Source of the DNA: Streptomyces sp. SN-593
GTDB lineage: Bacteria > Actinomycetota > Actinomycetes > Streptomycetales > Streptomycetaceae
Reading direction: 5' to 3'
Length of the DNA: 64,000 nt
Assembly (NCBI RefSeq): GCF_016756395.1
Contig: NZ_AP018365.1
Span: forward strand, 7,877,501 to 7,941,500
Part shown: in pieces, positions 17,304-25,604 of the stretch
Position numbering within the stretch: the stretch's first letter is position 1
How the letters are laid out: every line of letters starts with the position of its first letter
Program-made: the position numbers and the translations under genes
The notes under the pieces: generated by a model
The model's database searches: none
What the model saw: the letters and a program-made list of their open reading frames with translations, nothing else
What the model was told of the DNA's origin: nothing

Positions 17304-18797
17304 ATGGGGGAGAAGGTCGTGGCCGGGGAGTTCGACCTGGCCGACCGGCGCATGTACCGGAACAAGCTCCAGCAGTGCCTGCTGGGGCTCGAGAGGCTGC
17401 TGGCGGAGCGGCGCTTCGACCGGCCGCGCAATCTCATGGGTCTGGAGATCGAATTGAATCTCGCGGATTCCGACGGACTGCCGCGCATGATGAACGAAGA
17501 GGTTCTGGAGCGCATCGCGAGCCGAGATTTCCAGACCGAGCTGGCGCAGTTCAACATTGAAGTGAACATCGCGCCGCACGCGCTTTCCGGCCGGGTCCTC
17601 GACCGGCTCGCCGAGGAACTGCGCACCGGTCTCGGCTACGCCGACCGGATGGCCGGGGAGGTCGGCGCGGGCATCGTGATGGTCGGAATCCTGCCCACCC
17701 TCCAGGCGCAGGACCTGGTCTCGGCGAACCTCTCCCGGGCCGACCGCTACACCCTGCTCAACGACCGGATCCTCGCCATGCGCGGCGAGGACATCACCCT
17801 GGACATCGAGGGCGTCGAGCACCTCGTCTACACCTCCGCCTCGATCGCGCCCGAGGCGGCCTGCACCTCCACGCAGATGCACCTCCAGGTCACCCCGGGC
17901 CGCTTCGGCCCGGCGTGGAACGCCGCCCAGGTGGTGTCCGCGCCGCAGGTCGCGATCGGCGCGAACTCGCCCTTCCTGTTCGGCCGCGAGCTGTGGCGCG
18001 AGACCCGCCCGCTGCTGTTCCAGCAGGCCACCGACGTGCGCCCGCAGGAGCTGCGGGCCCAGGGGGTGCGGCCGCTGACCTGGTTCGGTGAGCGGTGGAT
18101 CGACTCCGCGGCGGACCTGTTCGCGGAGAACCTGCGCTACTTCCCCTCGCTGCTGCCGATCTGCGACGCGGAGGATCCGCTGCGGGTGCTCGACGAGGGC
18201 GGGGTGCCCCAACTGCGCGAGCTGACCCTGCACAACGGCACGATCTACCGCTGGAACCGCCCGGTCTACCAGGTCGTCGACGGCGTGCCGCACCTGCGGG
18301 TGGAGAACCGGGTGATGCCGGCCGGGCCGACCGTCGCCGACGTGATCGCGAACGCGGCGTTCTACTACGGCCTGGTCCGCGCGCTCGCCGAGGCGCCCCG
18401 GCCGATCTGGCAGCGGCTGCCCTTCGGCGCCGCCGCCGCGAACTTCGACGCCGCGTGCCGTGACGGTGTGGACGCGGTGCTGCACTGGCCGCGTCCGCGC
18501 GGCACCGCCCTCAGCCAGGTGCCGGCGACCGACCTGATCCGCGACGAGCTGCTGCCGCTGGCCGCGGCCGGGCTCGACGGCTGGGGCATCGACCCCGCCG
18601 ACCGCGACCTCTACCTCGGCATCATCGAGCAGCGCTGCCGCCTCCGTACCAACGGGGCCCGCTGGCAGGCCGAGACGTTCCACCACTACCTCGGCCGCGG
18701 GCTGGACCGGCGTGCGGCGCTCGCCGCGATGACCCAGCGCTACCGGGCCCTGTCCACCGAGGGCTCCCCGGTGCACACCTGGCCGCTCCCGGACTGA
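17304..18797 (+). CDS. glutamate-cysteine ligase-like (GCS2 fold) carboxylate-amine ligase
   Basis: 497 residues. The active-site strand MGLEIELNL (about residues 46-54), STQMHLQV, GANSPFLFGRELWRETRP and the C-terminal LTLHNGTIYRWNRPVY block fit the GCS2 family, ATP-dependent ligases that join glutamate to an amine, of which glutamate-cysteine ligase and EgtA are members. Substrate cannot be told from sequence; actinomycetes make mycothiol rather than glutathione, so the automatic name should be treated with care. The ATG at 17304 follows GAGGAGGGA by eight bases. The gene is preceded by a long AT-richer leader region and followed by a membrane protease gene in the same direction. Confidence 0.8.
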   Translation: MGEKVVAGEFDLADRRMYRNKLQQCLLGLERLLAERRFDRPRNLMGLEIELNLADSDGLPRMMNEEVLERIASRDFQTELAQFNIEVNIAPHALSGRVLDRLAEELRTGLGYADRMAGEVGAGIVMVGILPTLQAQDLVSANLSRADRYTLLNDRILAMRGEDITLDIEGVEHLVYTSASIAPEAACTSTQMHLQVTPGRFGPAWNAAQVVSAPQVAIGANSPFLFGRELWRETRPLLFQQATDVRPQELRAQGVRPLTWFGERWIDSAADLFAENLRYFPSLLPICDAEDPLRVLDEGGVPQLRELTLHNGTIYRWNRPVYQVVDGVPHLRVENRVMPAGPTVADVIANAAFYYGLVRALAEAPRPIWQRLPFGAAAANFDAACRDGVDAVLHWPRPRGTALSQVPATDLIRDELLPLAAAGLDGWGIDPADRDLYLGIIEQRCRLRTNGARWQAETFHHYLGRGLDRRAALAAMTQRYRALSTEGSPVHTWPLPD

Positions 18798-18993
18798 CCC
18801 GTCGGGCGGCGTCCGGGCAGGTCGCGGGACTGGGCAGGTCGCGGGGACCGGCCCGGTCGCGGGACCGCGGCCCAGCTTCGTGGCGTAGGCTCGCGCGGCA
18901 CACGCAACGGCGCCGCGTGGGGGCGCGGCGGTGCGGTGGTAGGGCGGCGGGCGGGATCTTCGTATCGTGTCCACGACGACACGGGAGGACCGC

Positions 18994-19800
18994 GTGCAGG
19001 CACCAGTACAGGCACAGGCCGGGCAGCCGGGCCGGCCGCAGCCGCTGCTCGAGGAGCGGACGCTGCGCAGCGAGACGCTGATCGTGCTGGCGCTGTCCCT
19101 CGGCGCCAGCGGCGTCTCCGCGGTGATCAGCTTCATCGGGTCGGTGACGCGGCCGGGCGCGCTGAAGGACCAGGCCGCCACGCTGGTCGGCTCGCAGGCC
19201 CCCGGCCGCCCCTGGCTCGACCTGGCCTGGCAGGTCTTCGCCATCGCCACGGCGCTCGCCCCGGTCGCGCTGGTCGCGCACCTGTTGGCGCGCGAGCGGG
19301 TCGGGATGCCCGCGCTCGGCTTCGACCTCACCCGCCCGCGCCGCGACCTGGCGTGGGGGGCGCTGGTCGCGGCGGTGATCGGCGGCACCGGACTCGCCTT
19401 CTACCTGGGCGCGCGGGCCGCCGGCTTCAACCTCACGGTGGTGCCGGAGTCGTTGCCGGACGTGTGGTGGCGCATCCCGGTGCTGGTCGCCTCCGCCGTG
19501 CAGAACGCGGTGCTCGAAGAGGTCATCGTGGTCGGCTACCTGCTGCGCCGGCTCGACCAGTTGAAGTGGTCACCGACCGCCGCGCTCGTCGCCAGCGCGG
19601 TGCTGCGCGGGTCGTACCACCTGTACCAGGGCATCGGCGGCATGGTCGGCAACATGGCGATGGGCGTGGTGTTCGTGCTGCTCTACCGCCGGTGGGGCCG
19701 GATCGGCCCGCTGGTCGCCGCGCACTCCCTCATCGACACGGTCGCCTTCGTCGGGTACGCGCTGCTCGCGGGGAAGGTGGGCTGGCTGCCCACCGGCTGA
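18994..19800 (+). CDS. CPBP (CAAX-like) intramembrane metalloprotease
   Basis: 268 residues with about seven hydrophobic segments. The glutamate motif EEVIVVGYLLRRL (about residues 175-187) and the later RGSYHLYQG and AHSLIDTVAF motifs supply the Glu/His residues of the CPBP/ABI family, multi-pass proteases of the membrane. Substrate unknown. The GTG at 18994 has GGGAGG six bases upstream; the GTG nine codons earlier (18967) overlaps a possible -10 box (TATCGT, 18963-18968) and is less likely. Confidence 0.85.
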   Translation: MQAPVQAQAGQPGRPQPLLEERTLRSETLIVLALSLGASGVSAVISFIGSVTRPGALKDQAATLVGSQAPGRPWLDLAWQVFAIATALAPVALVAHLLARERVGMPALGFDLTRPRRDLAWGALVAAVIGGTGLAFYLGARAAGFNLTVVPESLPDVWWRIPVLVASAVQNAVLEEVIVVGYLLRRLDQLKWSPTAALVASAVLRGSYHLYQGIGGMVGNMAMGVVFVLLYRRWGRIGPLVAAHSLIDTVAFVGYALLAGKVGWLPTG

Positions 19801-19921
19801 GCACCCGCCGGCGGGGCGGACCTCTTCCAGGCTGGACGTTTCCCGGCTGGATGTCCCCCGGACGGATCGGCTCGGGCGGCACGCGTACGGGGGTCCGCCG
19901 GCCCTTGCGGCAACCCGCCTT

Positions 19922-20749
19922 TCAGGGCACCGCGTGCAGTTCACCGTCGATTACCGTCACGGCCGTGCCGGTCAGCTCGACCCGGTCGCCGCGCAGGCGC
20001 GTCCCGACCAGCCCGCCGCGGGCGGACGCCTGGAAGCCGGTCAGTGCCGCACGGCCCAGCCGGGCGGACCAGAACGGCGCGAGAGCGGTGTGCGCGCTGC
20101 CGGTGACGGGGTCCTCGTGGACGCCGACGCCGGGGAAGAAGCAGCGTGAGACGAAGTCGTAGCCCGCCCCCGGGTCGGCGGGCGCCGCTGTGGCGATCAC
20201 CCCGCGCCGGGACAGCCCGGCGAGGGCTCCCGCGTCCGGGGTGAGCGCGCGCACCGTCGCCTCGTCGGCCAGCTCCACCAGGAGGTCGCCGCAGTCCGGG
20301 CCGGTGTCCAGCACGGTCAGCGGCTCGGCGCCGAGTGCCGCGGCCAGTCCCGGCGGGGCCTGCTCCGGGGTGAGCGGCGCGGTCGGGAAGTCCAGCGCGA
20401 TGGCGCCGTCGCCCGCGGTCGTCGCCGCCAGCACCCCCGCCTTCGTACGGAACCTGACGGTGCCGCGCGTCTGGCCGGTGGTCCGCAGGACGTGCGCGGT
20501 GGCCAGGGTGGCGTGCCCGCACAGCCGTACCTCGGTGGTCGGGGTGAACCAGCGCAGCGCCCAGTGCGCGTCCTCGCCGTCACCCGGGGGGAGCGGGTGC
20601 GCGAACGCCGTCTCGGAGAGGTTCAGCTCGGCCGCGACCTGCTGGAGCCAGCCGTCGGCGGGGAAACCGTCCGCCCCGAGCAGCAGGACGCCCGCGGGGT
20701 TCCCGGAGAAGGGCCGGTCGGTGAAGGCGTCGACGATCCGGATGCGCAT
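19922..20749 (-). CDS. PhzF family isomerase/epimerase-like protein
   Basis: 275 residues with the duplicated hot-dog-like fold of the diaminopimelate epimerase superfamily. It begins IRIVDAFTDRPFSGNPAGV and has the catalytic glutamate E46 in NLSETAFA, matching E45 of PhzF; GHATLATAHVL and the C-terminal EDPVTGSAHTALAPFW are the other two family motifs. PhzF itself isomerises a phenazine precursor, but most members are of unknown substrate and no phenazine gene is near. TAGCCT at 20756-20761 on this strand lies six bases before the ATG, suggesting a leaderless transcript. Confidence 0.9.
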   Translation of the reverse strand: MRIRIVDAFTDRPFSGNPAGVLLLGADGFPADGWLQQVAAELNLSETAFAHPLPPGDGEDAHWALRWFTPTTEVRLCGHATLATAHVLRTTGQTRGTVRFRTKAGVLAATTAGDGAIALDFPTAPLTPEQAPPGLAAALGAEPLTVLDTGPDCGDLLVELADEATVRALTPDAGALAGLSRRGVIATAAPADPGAGYDFVSRCFFPGVGVHEDPVTGSAHTALAPFWSARLGRAALTGFQASARGGLVGTRLRGDRVELTGTAVTVIDGELHAVP

Positions 20750-20993
20750 GCCGCGAGGCTACGGGATCGGGGCCACGGGCAGGAGGGGGCCTCCCCGGGG
20801 GCGGGGGCGGGCATACGGCGGGGCTGGTCCGGTGGGGCGGGCGGGCTCACGGCAGGGCTGGTCCGGCGCGCGTCGTGCGCCGCGCCGGACGGGGGCTCGC
20901 AGCGGGACCCGGGGGCGTACACACGGCGCCGCCGCCCTCCCGGAGCGGCGGCGGGTTGCCGGCGGCCGGACGGATCGCCCGGTGCCGGGCGCT

Positions 20994-21185
20994 TCAGGCG
21001 TGCTGCGGAACCTCGTCCTTGAGCATGCCGCGGATCTGCTCGCGCATCTCCGGGGTGTCGGCGTGGCCGTGCACGGACGCCGCGTGCTCGGTCGCGGCAC
21101 GCACGACCTCGTCCTCCTCGCCCGAGATGGTGAGGGTGCAGTTGGACTCGCTCGGGAAGTCCCGGCAGTCGGCTACTTTGCGCAT
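20994..21185 (-). CDS. DUF1059 small protein
   Basis: 63 residues: RKVADCRDFPSESNCTLTISG, then a helix with EVVRAATEHAASVHGHADTPEMREQIR. This is the DUF1059 family, small acidic proteins of unknown function. The two cysteines (C7, C16) and the AxxHAxxxHGH histidines are conserved and might bind a metal. GGAGGAGG a few bases before the ATG is a strong ribosome site. Confidence 0.9.
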   Translation of the reverse strand: MRKVADCRDFPSESNCTLTISGEEDEVVRAATEHAASVHGHADTPEMREQIRGMLKDEVPQHA

Positions 21186-21367
21186 GGTGCACCTCCTCCT
21201 CTCCTTCCAGCGTAGTGCGGGGACCGGCGGGTGCAGAGCGTGCGGGCCGGGCCCGGGCTGGGCGGTCGTACGGGGGTGGGCCGTCCGGTGGCGCGGGGCG
21301 ACCGGTGATGCGGCCCGGGGGCGGCGGGGACGGTGCCCGCGCGGTGGCCCGCGCGGGGGATACCCGC

Positions 21368-21396
21368 TTGACCGGGGAATCCGGCGTGGGCAGGCT
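21368..21396 (+). promoter_or_regulatory. promoter of the MOSC gene
   Basis: TTGACC (21368-21373), a 17-base spacer and CAGGCT (21391-21396) fit a vegetative promoter. The expected start coincides with the GTG at 21404, so the transcript would be leaderless. Confidence 0.6.
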
Positions 21397-21403
21397 CTGC
21401 ACG

Positions 21404-22264
21404 GTGACCGGAGACGAGGCCGTATCCCCCTGCGTGGTGGGGGCGTTGCTGCGTTACCCCGTGAAGTCGATGCTCGGCGAGGAGGTGGGCGCCGCCGAGG
21501 TGACGGAGCGGGGGCTGCCCCACGACCGCGGACTCGCGCTGGTGCACCGCGAGAGCGGAAAGGTCGCCAGCGCGAAGAACCCGAGGATGTGGCGCCGGCT
21601 GCTCACGCTCAGCGCCCACGCGACGCCGGCGGCGGTGCGGATCGTGCCGCCGGACGGCAAGGCGCTGTGGAGCACCGACGCCGACGTGGACGAACGGCTC
21701 TCCGAACTCCTCGGCCAGCCCGTCGTGCTGACCGGCCGCCCGCCGGCCGGGGCGGAACTCGACCGGGCCCACCCCGACGAGGTGCTGCGCCACGGCATCC
21801 GCGCCCCCGTCGGCGTGGACGTGGGCCGACTGGGCGGCGCCGCGCCCGAGGGCACCTTCTTCGACTTCGCACCGCTGCACCTGATCACGTCGGCCACGCT
21901 GCGCCGCATCGGCGAGCTGAGCCCGCTGGGCGCGGTGGACGTCGCCCGCTACCGGCCGAACATCGTCGTGGACGGTGCGGGGGCGGGGTTCGCCGAGAAC
22001 GACTGGCTCGGGCGCGACCTGCGGATCGGGGAGCGGCTCACGCTGCGCGTCATCGCCCGCACCCCGCGCTGCGCGGTCCCCACCCTCGCACACGGCCCGC
22101 TGCCCCGCGACACCCACGCCCTGCGCGTCCCGGCCGCCCACAACCGGGTGGAGCCGATGGCCGACTCCGACCCGCAGCCCTGCGCCGGCGTCTACGCCCA
22201 GGTCGTCCGCCCGGGCCGCGTCGCGGTCGGCGACCGTCTGACGCTCCTTGCCGCCGGCGGTTAG
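21404..22264 (+). CDS. MOSC-domain protein
   Basis: 286 residues. The N-terminal MOSC beta-barrel subdomain starts VVGALLRYPVKSMLGEEV, and the C-terminal MOSC domain contains RYRPNIVVDG, the conserved cysteine in RTPRCAVPTLAHG, and GVYAQVVRPGRVAVGD. MOSC proteins bind molybdenum cofactor or handle sulfur transfer; the cysteine is the expected sulfur or cofactor ligand. mARC-like amidoxime reductases have the same architecture, but the partner and substrate are unknown. The start at GTG 21404 is picked from the promoter position; GTG 21386 is an alternative but would lie between the -35 and -10 boxes. Confidence 0.85.
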   Translation: MTGDEAVSPCVVGALLRYPVKSMLGEEVGAAEVTERGLPHDRGLALVHRESGKVASAKNPRMWRRLLTLSAHATPAAVRIVPPDGKALWSTDADVDERLSELLGQPVVLTGRPPAGAELDRAHPDEVLRHGIRAPVGVDVGRLGGAAPEGTFFDFAPLHLITSATLRRIGELSPLGAVDVARYRPNIVVDGAGAGFAENDWLGRDLRIGERLTLRVIARTPRCAVPTLAHGPLPRDTHALRVPAAHNRVEPMADSDPQPCAGVYAQVVRPGRVAVGDRLTLLAAGG

Positions 22265-22358
22265 GGTCCCCGCCCGACCCGCCATCACGGCCCCCACGCG
22301 TGGGCCCATGCACGGGCCTCGTCGCCCGCCGCGTCGCCGTCAGCCGGCTCCGGAACCC

Positions 22359-23990
22359 TCACATGCCCGTGCGCGTATCCGTGCCCGTGTCGGCGGCCCG
22401 GGCGGCCGTGACCGCGCGCGCGACGGCCGCCGTGGCGGCGAGGGCGAGGGTGGCCAGGCCCGACGCCGCCAGCACCGGGCGCGGTCCGAGCGCGGCGGTG
22501 AGGGGGCCGCCCAGCGCGGTGCCCACCGGCGCGGCGGTGAGGAGGGCCGCGCCGCGGGCGGCCAGCACCGTGGTGAGCAGAGCCGCAGGGGTGCGGTCCT
22601 GGAAGAGGGTGAAGGAGAGCGCGGTGAAGGGCCCGTAGATCAGGCCGCCGGCGGCGAAGCAGACGAGGGTGACCGACGCCGGCGCGCCCAGGCCGAAGGG
22701 CACGAGTGCCACGCCCCAGCCGGCGACGATCCCGAGCGTGACCGGCCACAGCGGGAGCCGGCGCAGCGCACCGGCGCCCAGAGCGCCGAGGACGGCACCC
22801 ACCCCGAAGAGCGTCCAGTACAGGCCGAGCAGGCGCGCGCCGGCGTGCAGGTCGTCGGTGACGTGCAGGGGCAGCGCGACTTCGACCGGGCCGTAGAGGA
22901 AGTTGAAGAACCAGGTCAGGGCGAGGATGCCGAGCAGTTCGGGCTGGCCGGCGAGCAGCCGTCGGCCCACCGCGCGGTGCTCTCCGGCGGGTTCCGTCAC
23001 AGTGGCCGCCGGGGCAGGGGCGGCGGTCCCGGGCGCGGTGGCCGCACCCGTCGAACCGGCCCTGCCGGCCGTGTCGGGTCCGGTGCCCGGTTCCGGTTCC
23101 GGTCCCGGGGTCGTGGCCGTGGTCGGGGCCGGGGACAGGGCGGAGGCCGGCGCCGGTCCCGGACGCCCGACGGTCGCCGCCGCGCTGTCGGGCAGGGCCG
23201 GAGCCACCGTGTTCTGCGCGGGCACCTCCGCCGGGCCCGGGTCGGGGGGTGTCGTGGGGTTCGGGTCGGCCGGTGCCGCCGTGGTCTGTGCGGGCACCTG
23301 CGCGGGGACCGGGTGGGGCGGTGTCGCGGAGCCAGGGGTGTCATGGTCGTCGCCGTGCCGGACGGCCACGCCGAGCCGGCCCGTCTGCACGGCCAGGAAG
23401 GCGAAGGACAGGGCGTCCAGGCCGATGATCCACGCCGGGGCGACGGCGGCCGCCAGGAAGCCGGCGAGCGCGGGACCGACGATCACGGCGGCCGAGCCGC
23501 TCGTGCTGACCAGCGCGTTCGCGGCGAGCCGGTGCCGCGGCGGCAGCGCCTGCGCGAGCAGCGCGTACTTGCCGGCCCCGCCCCACGCGTGCAGCAGCGA
23601 CGAGCCGGCCAGCAGCGCAACGTAGACGCCGGGGCGCAGCACCCCCAGCGCCCAGGCCAGGGGCACGCAGCCCAGCAGGACCGCGCGCAGGCAACTGTCG
23701 GCGGCCAGCAGCCGGCGGGCCGGGACGCGGCGGAGGCGGGGCGCCAGGACGAGCGCGCCGAGGGCGCCGGGGAGCGCGTACGCGGCCACCGCGGCACCGA
23801 GCAGGATCCCGGCGTCGCCCGTCGGCGCGATCGACAGGGCCGTCCAGGCGACGGCGACCATGCTCATGCCGTCCCCGAGGTCACAGGCGGCCAGGGCGGC
23901 CAGCAGACGCCGCACGGGGCGGTGCGTGAAGAGCGGGCGGTAGGCGGGCGGCAGCAGGAGCAGGGCCCGGCGCGGGGTGGGAGTGGGCAC
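22359..23990 (-). CDS. MFS transporter with a large Pro/Ala/Thr-rich central loop
   Basis: 543 residues and about 12 membrane segments in two halves. The first half begins RPLFTHRPVRRLLAALAACDLGDGMS, the usual opening of drug-proton antiporter family 3 type exporters, and contains RLAANALVSTSGSAAVIVGPALAG. Residues about 214-338 are a low-complexity insertion of Pro, Ala, Thr and Gly between halves six and seven, where relatives have a short loop. The GTG at 23990 is chosen because it lies seven bases after a -10 box; an in-frame TTG at 24011 is less likely. Expression should respond to a MerR-type regulator through the operator at 24006-24023. It is convergent with the MOSC gene. Confidence 0.85.
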   Translation of the reverse strand: MPTPTPRRALLLLPPAYRPLFTHRPVRRLLAALAACDLGDGMSMVAVAWTALSIAPTGDAGILLGAAVAAYALPGALGALVLAPRLRRVPARRLLAADSCLRAVLLGCVPLAWALGVLRPGVYVALLAGSSLLHAWGGAGKYALLAQALPPRHRLAANALVSTSGSAAVIVGPALAGFLAAAVAPAWIIGLDALSFAFLAVQTGRLGVAVRHGDDHDTPGSATPPHPVPAQVPAQTTAAPADPNPTTPPDPGPAEVPAQNTVAPALPDSAAATVGRPGPAPASALSPAPTTATTPGPEPEPGTGPDTAGRAGSTGAATAPGTAAPAPAATVTEPAGEHRAVGRRLLAGQPELLGILALTWFFNFLYGPVEVALPLHVTDDLHAGARLLGLYWTLFGVGAVLGALGAGALRRLPLWPVTLGIVAGWGVALVPFGLGAPASVTLVCFAAGGLIYGPFTALSFTLFQDRTPAALLTTVLAARGAALLTAAPVGTALGGPLTAALGPRPVLAASGLATLALAATAAVARAVTAARAADTGTDTRTGM

Positions 23991-23996
23991 CGGCCC

Positions 23997-24027
23997 AGGC
24001 TGCCGCCTCAAGCGCGGTTGAGGTCAA
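23997..24027 (-). promoter_or_regulatory. MerR/SoxR-like operator and stretched-spacer promoter of the MFS gene
   Basis: On the minus strand TTGACC (24027-24022) and CAGCCT (24002-23997) are separated by 19 bases, the elongated spacing typical of MerR-activated promoters. Filling the spacer is the 18-bp dyad CCTCAAnnnnnnTTGAGG (24006-24023), which differs from the SoxR box CCTCAAG-N4-CTTGAGG at one position. The GTG start sits seven bases beyond the -10 box, so the message would be leaderless. Confidence 0.75.
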
Positions 24028-24140
24028 GCCGCAGCCGAACCGTACTCCTCGGACGCGCCCGGTCCGCCGGGACATCCGACCCCGGCATGGGAACGACGCC
24101 CGGTGCCGCCCGGGGGCCTCGCCACGTCAGGAGGTCACCG

Positions 24141-24512
24141 CTACGTCAGGCGGTCACCGGCACGTCGGGAACGTGTGCGGTGGTACGAGGCCAGGGCGGT
24201 GTTGAGGACGACGGCCACGGTGAACCAGAGGAACGGCGACCGGTGCCCGAGCACGAGCAGCGCCAAGGCGGCGGCGCCGAACACCCCCGCCTTCACCCCG
24301 AGCTGGGCAGCGTACGGAATCGCGAACATCCCCCAGAGCACGGCGGCGCCGAGCGGTGCGGCCACCGCGAGGGCCAGGGACCCCGCCCAGCCGAGGCCAC
24401 GGGTGGAGCCCCACCAGGCCAACAGGCCGAGCGCCACCACCTCCAGCAGGAAGGCGAGGCCCTCGTTGACGAGGAAGAAGGCACGGACGGCCGGTGGCGG
24501 CGAAGCGGTCAT
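24141..24512 (-). CDS. YrdB family (DUF2568) membrane protein
   Basis: 123 residues with four predicted membrane helices: FFLVNEGLAFLLEVVALGLLAWWG, SLALAVAAPLGAAVLWGMFA, VFGAAALALLVLG and FLWFTVAVVLNTALASYH. The pattern NEGLAFLLEVVAL...WG...APLGAAVLWGMFA is diagnostic of the YrdB/DUF2568 family, whose function is unknown. The ATG at 24512 follows AAGGTGG. Two near-copies of a 17-base unit (24124-24140 and 24143-24159) fall at the end of the gene. Confidence 0.88.
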   Translation of the reverse strand: MTASPPPAVRAFFLVNEGLAFLLEVVALGLLAWWGSTRGLGWAGSLALAVAAPLGAAVLWGMFAIPYAAQLGVKAGVFGAAALALLVLGHRSPFLWFTVAVVLNTALASYHRTRSRRAGDRLT

Positions 24513-24690
24513 GGGGCCACCTTCATGGTTCCGCGGGAAGGGGTCCACCCCGATCGACCCGGTCCCGCCCGACGGCCGGGCGGGACCGGGACCACGGCGT
24601 CCCCGCGGCGGTCGTGCAGCGGTGCCGCCGAAGCGCGGTGGGGGCGATCAAGGACCACGGCGACCGGACGGCGGCGGTTTCCGGAGGGGC

Positions 24691-24744
24691 TTGCCAGGCG
24701 ATGGGTTCCGATATATCGTTGAGCTGTCGCGTACGATCAACGAT
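24691..24744 (+). promoter_or_regulatory. promoter and operator of the padR gene
   Basis: TTGCCA (24691-24696) and TATCGT (24714-24719) are spaced by 17 bases. A 10-bp palindrome CGATATATCG (24709-24718) overlaps the -10 box, and the arms ATCGTTGA (24715-24722) and TCAACGAT (24737-24744) form a second, wider dyad. The layout suits autorepression by the PadR protein encoded next. Confidence 0.7.
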
Positions 24745-24759
24745 GGAAGGAGCGACATC

Positions 24760-25371
24760 ATGCGTTCCCAAGGACATGCACATGGTCACGGAAACCGCGG
24801 ACCCGGACATCGCGGGTGGGGCGAGCGAGAGGGGTCGCGGGCGGCGTTCGGGCCGTTCGGGCCGCCCTTCGGCGGCGGGCCGTTCGGGCCCGGCGGCCGC
24901 GGGCGCGGCGGACCGCGCGGACGCGCCCGGCGGGGCGACGTGCGCGCGTCGATCCTGGCGCTGCTCACCGACCGTCCCATGCACGGCTACGAGATGATCC
25001 AGGAGATCGCCGAGCGCAGCGGCGGCGCGTGGCGGCCGAGCCCCGGCTCGGTCTACCCGACGCTGCAACTGCTGGAGGACGAGGGCCTGATCGGCAGCGA
25101 GAGCGAGGGCGGCAAGAAGCTGTTCACGCTCACGGACACCGGTCGGGCGGAGGCCGAGGCCGGCCCCGACGCGCCCTGGGAGGACGCCGGTCGCGGCGTC
25201 GACTGGGACGCGCTCAACGAGATCAGGAGGGCCGGCGGAGGGCTGATCGAGGCGTTCCGCCAGGTCTGGGCGACGGGTACCCCGGAGCAGCGCGACAGGG
25301 CGCTGACCGTGGTGAACGACGCGCGGAAGAAGCTGTACCTGATCCTCGCCGACGAGGACGTCGAGAAGTAG
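24760..25371 (+). CDS. PadR-family transcriptional regulator
   Basis: 203 residues. A long N-terminal stretch of His, Gly, Phe, Pro and Arg (residues about 1-65, including GPFGPPFGGGPFGPGG) precedes the PadR winged helix: RRGDVRASILALLTDRPMHGYEMIQEIAERSGGAWRPSPGSVYPTLQLLEDEGLI, then KKLFTLTDTG. A C-terminal helical dimer domain ends with DARKKLYLILADED. Members of this group with an HG-rich N-terminus are common in Streptomyces; ligand unknown. ATG 24760 has GGAAGGAG upstream. The operator overlapping its own -10 box suggests autoregulation. Confidence 0.92.
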   Translation: MRSQGHAHGHGNRGPGHRGWGEREGSRAAFGPFGPPFGGGPFGPGGRGRGGPRGRARRGDVRASILALLTDRPMHGYEMIQEIAERSGGAWRPSPGSVYPTLQLLEDEGLIGSESEGGKKLFTLTDTGRAEAEAGPDAPWEDAGRGVDWDALNEIRRAGGGLIEAFRQVWATGTPEQRDRALTVVNDARKKLYLILADEDVEK

Positions 25372-25604
25372 TACCCGCGATGGCGCCGGCTCCGTCGGCG
25401 CCACGCGGCCGGTCCGCCGGCGGGCACCGCGCCCGGCGCCGGAACCGGCCGCACCGACCAGGCCGCCGCGGCCGCCCACATGACGACGGGCGGCCGCGGC
25501 GGCCTCTCCCATGACGGGCGTCCGCACACCCCGGGCGGTGGGCCGGACGCCGCGCCCGCTCCACCCGGCTCGACCCTGGGACTCCGCCCGGTTCGACGCC
25601 CGGA

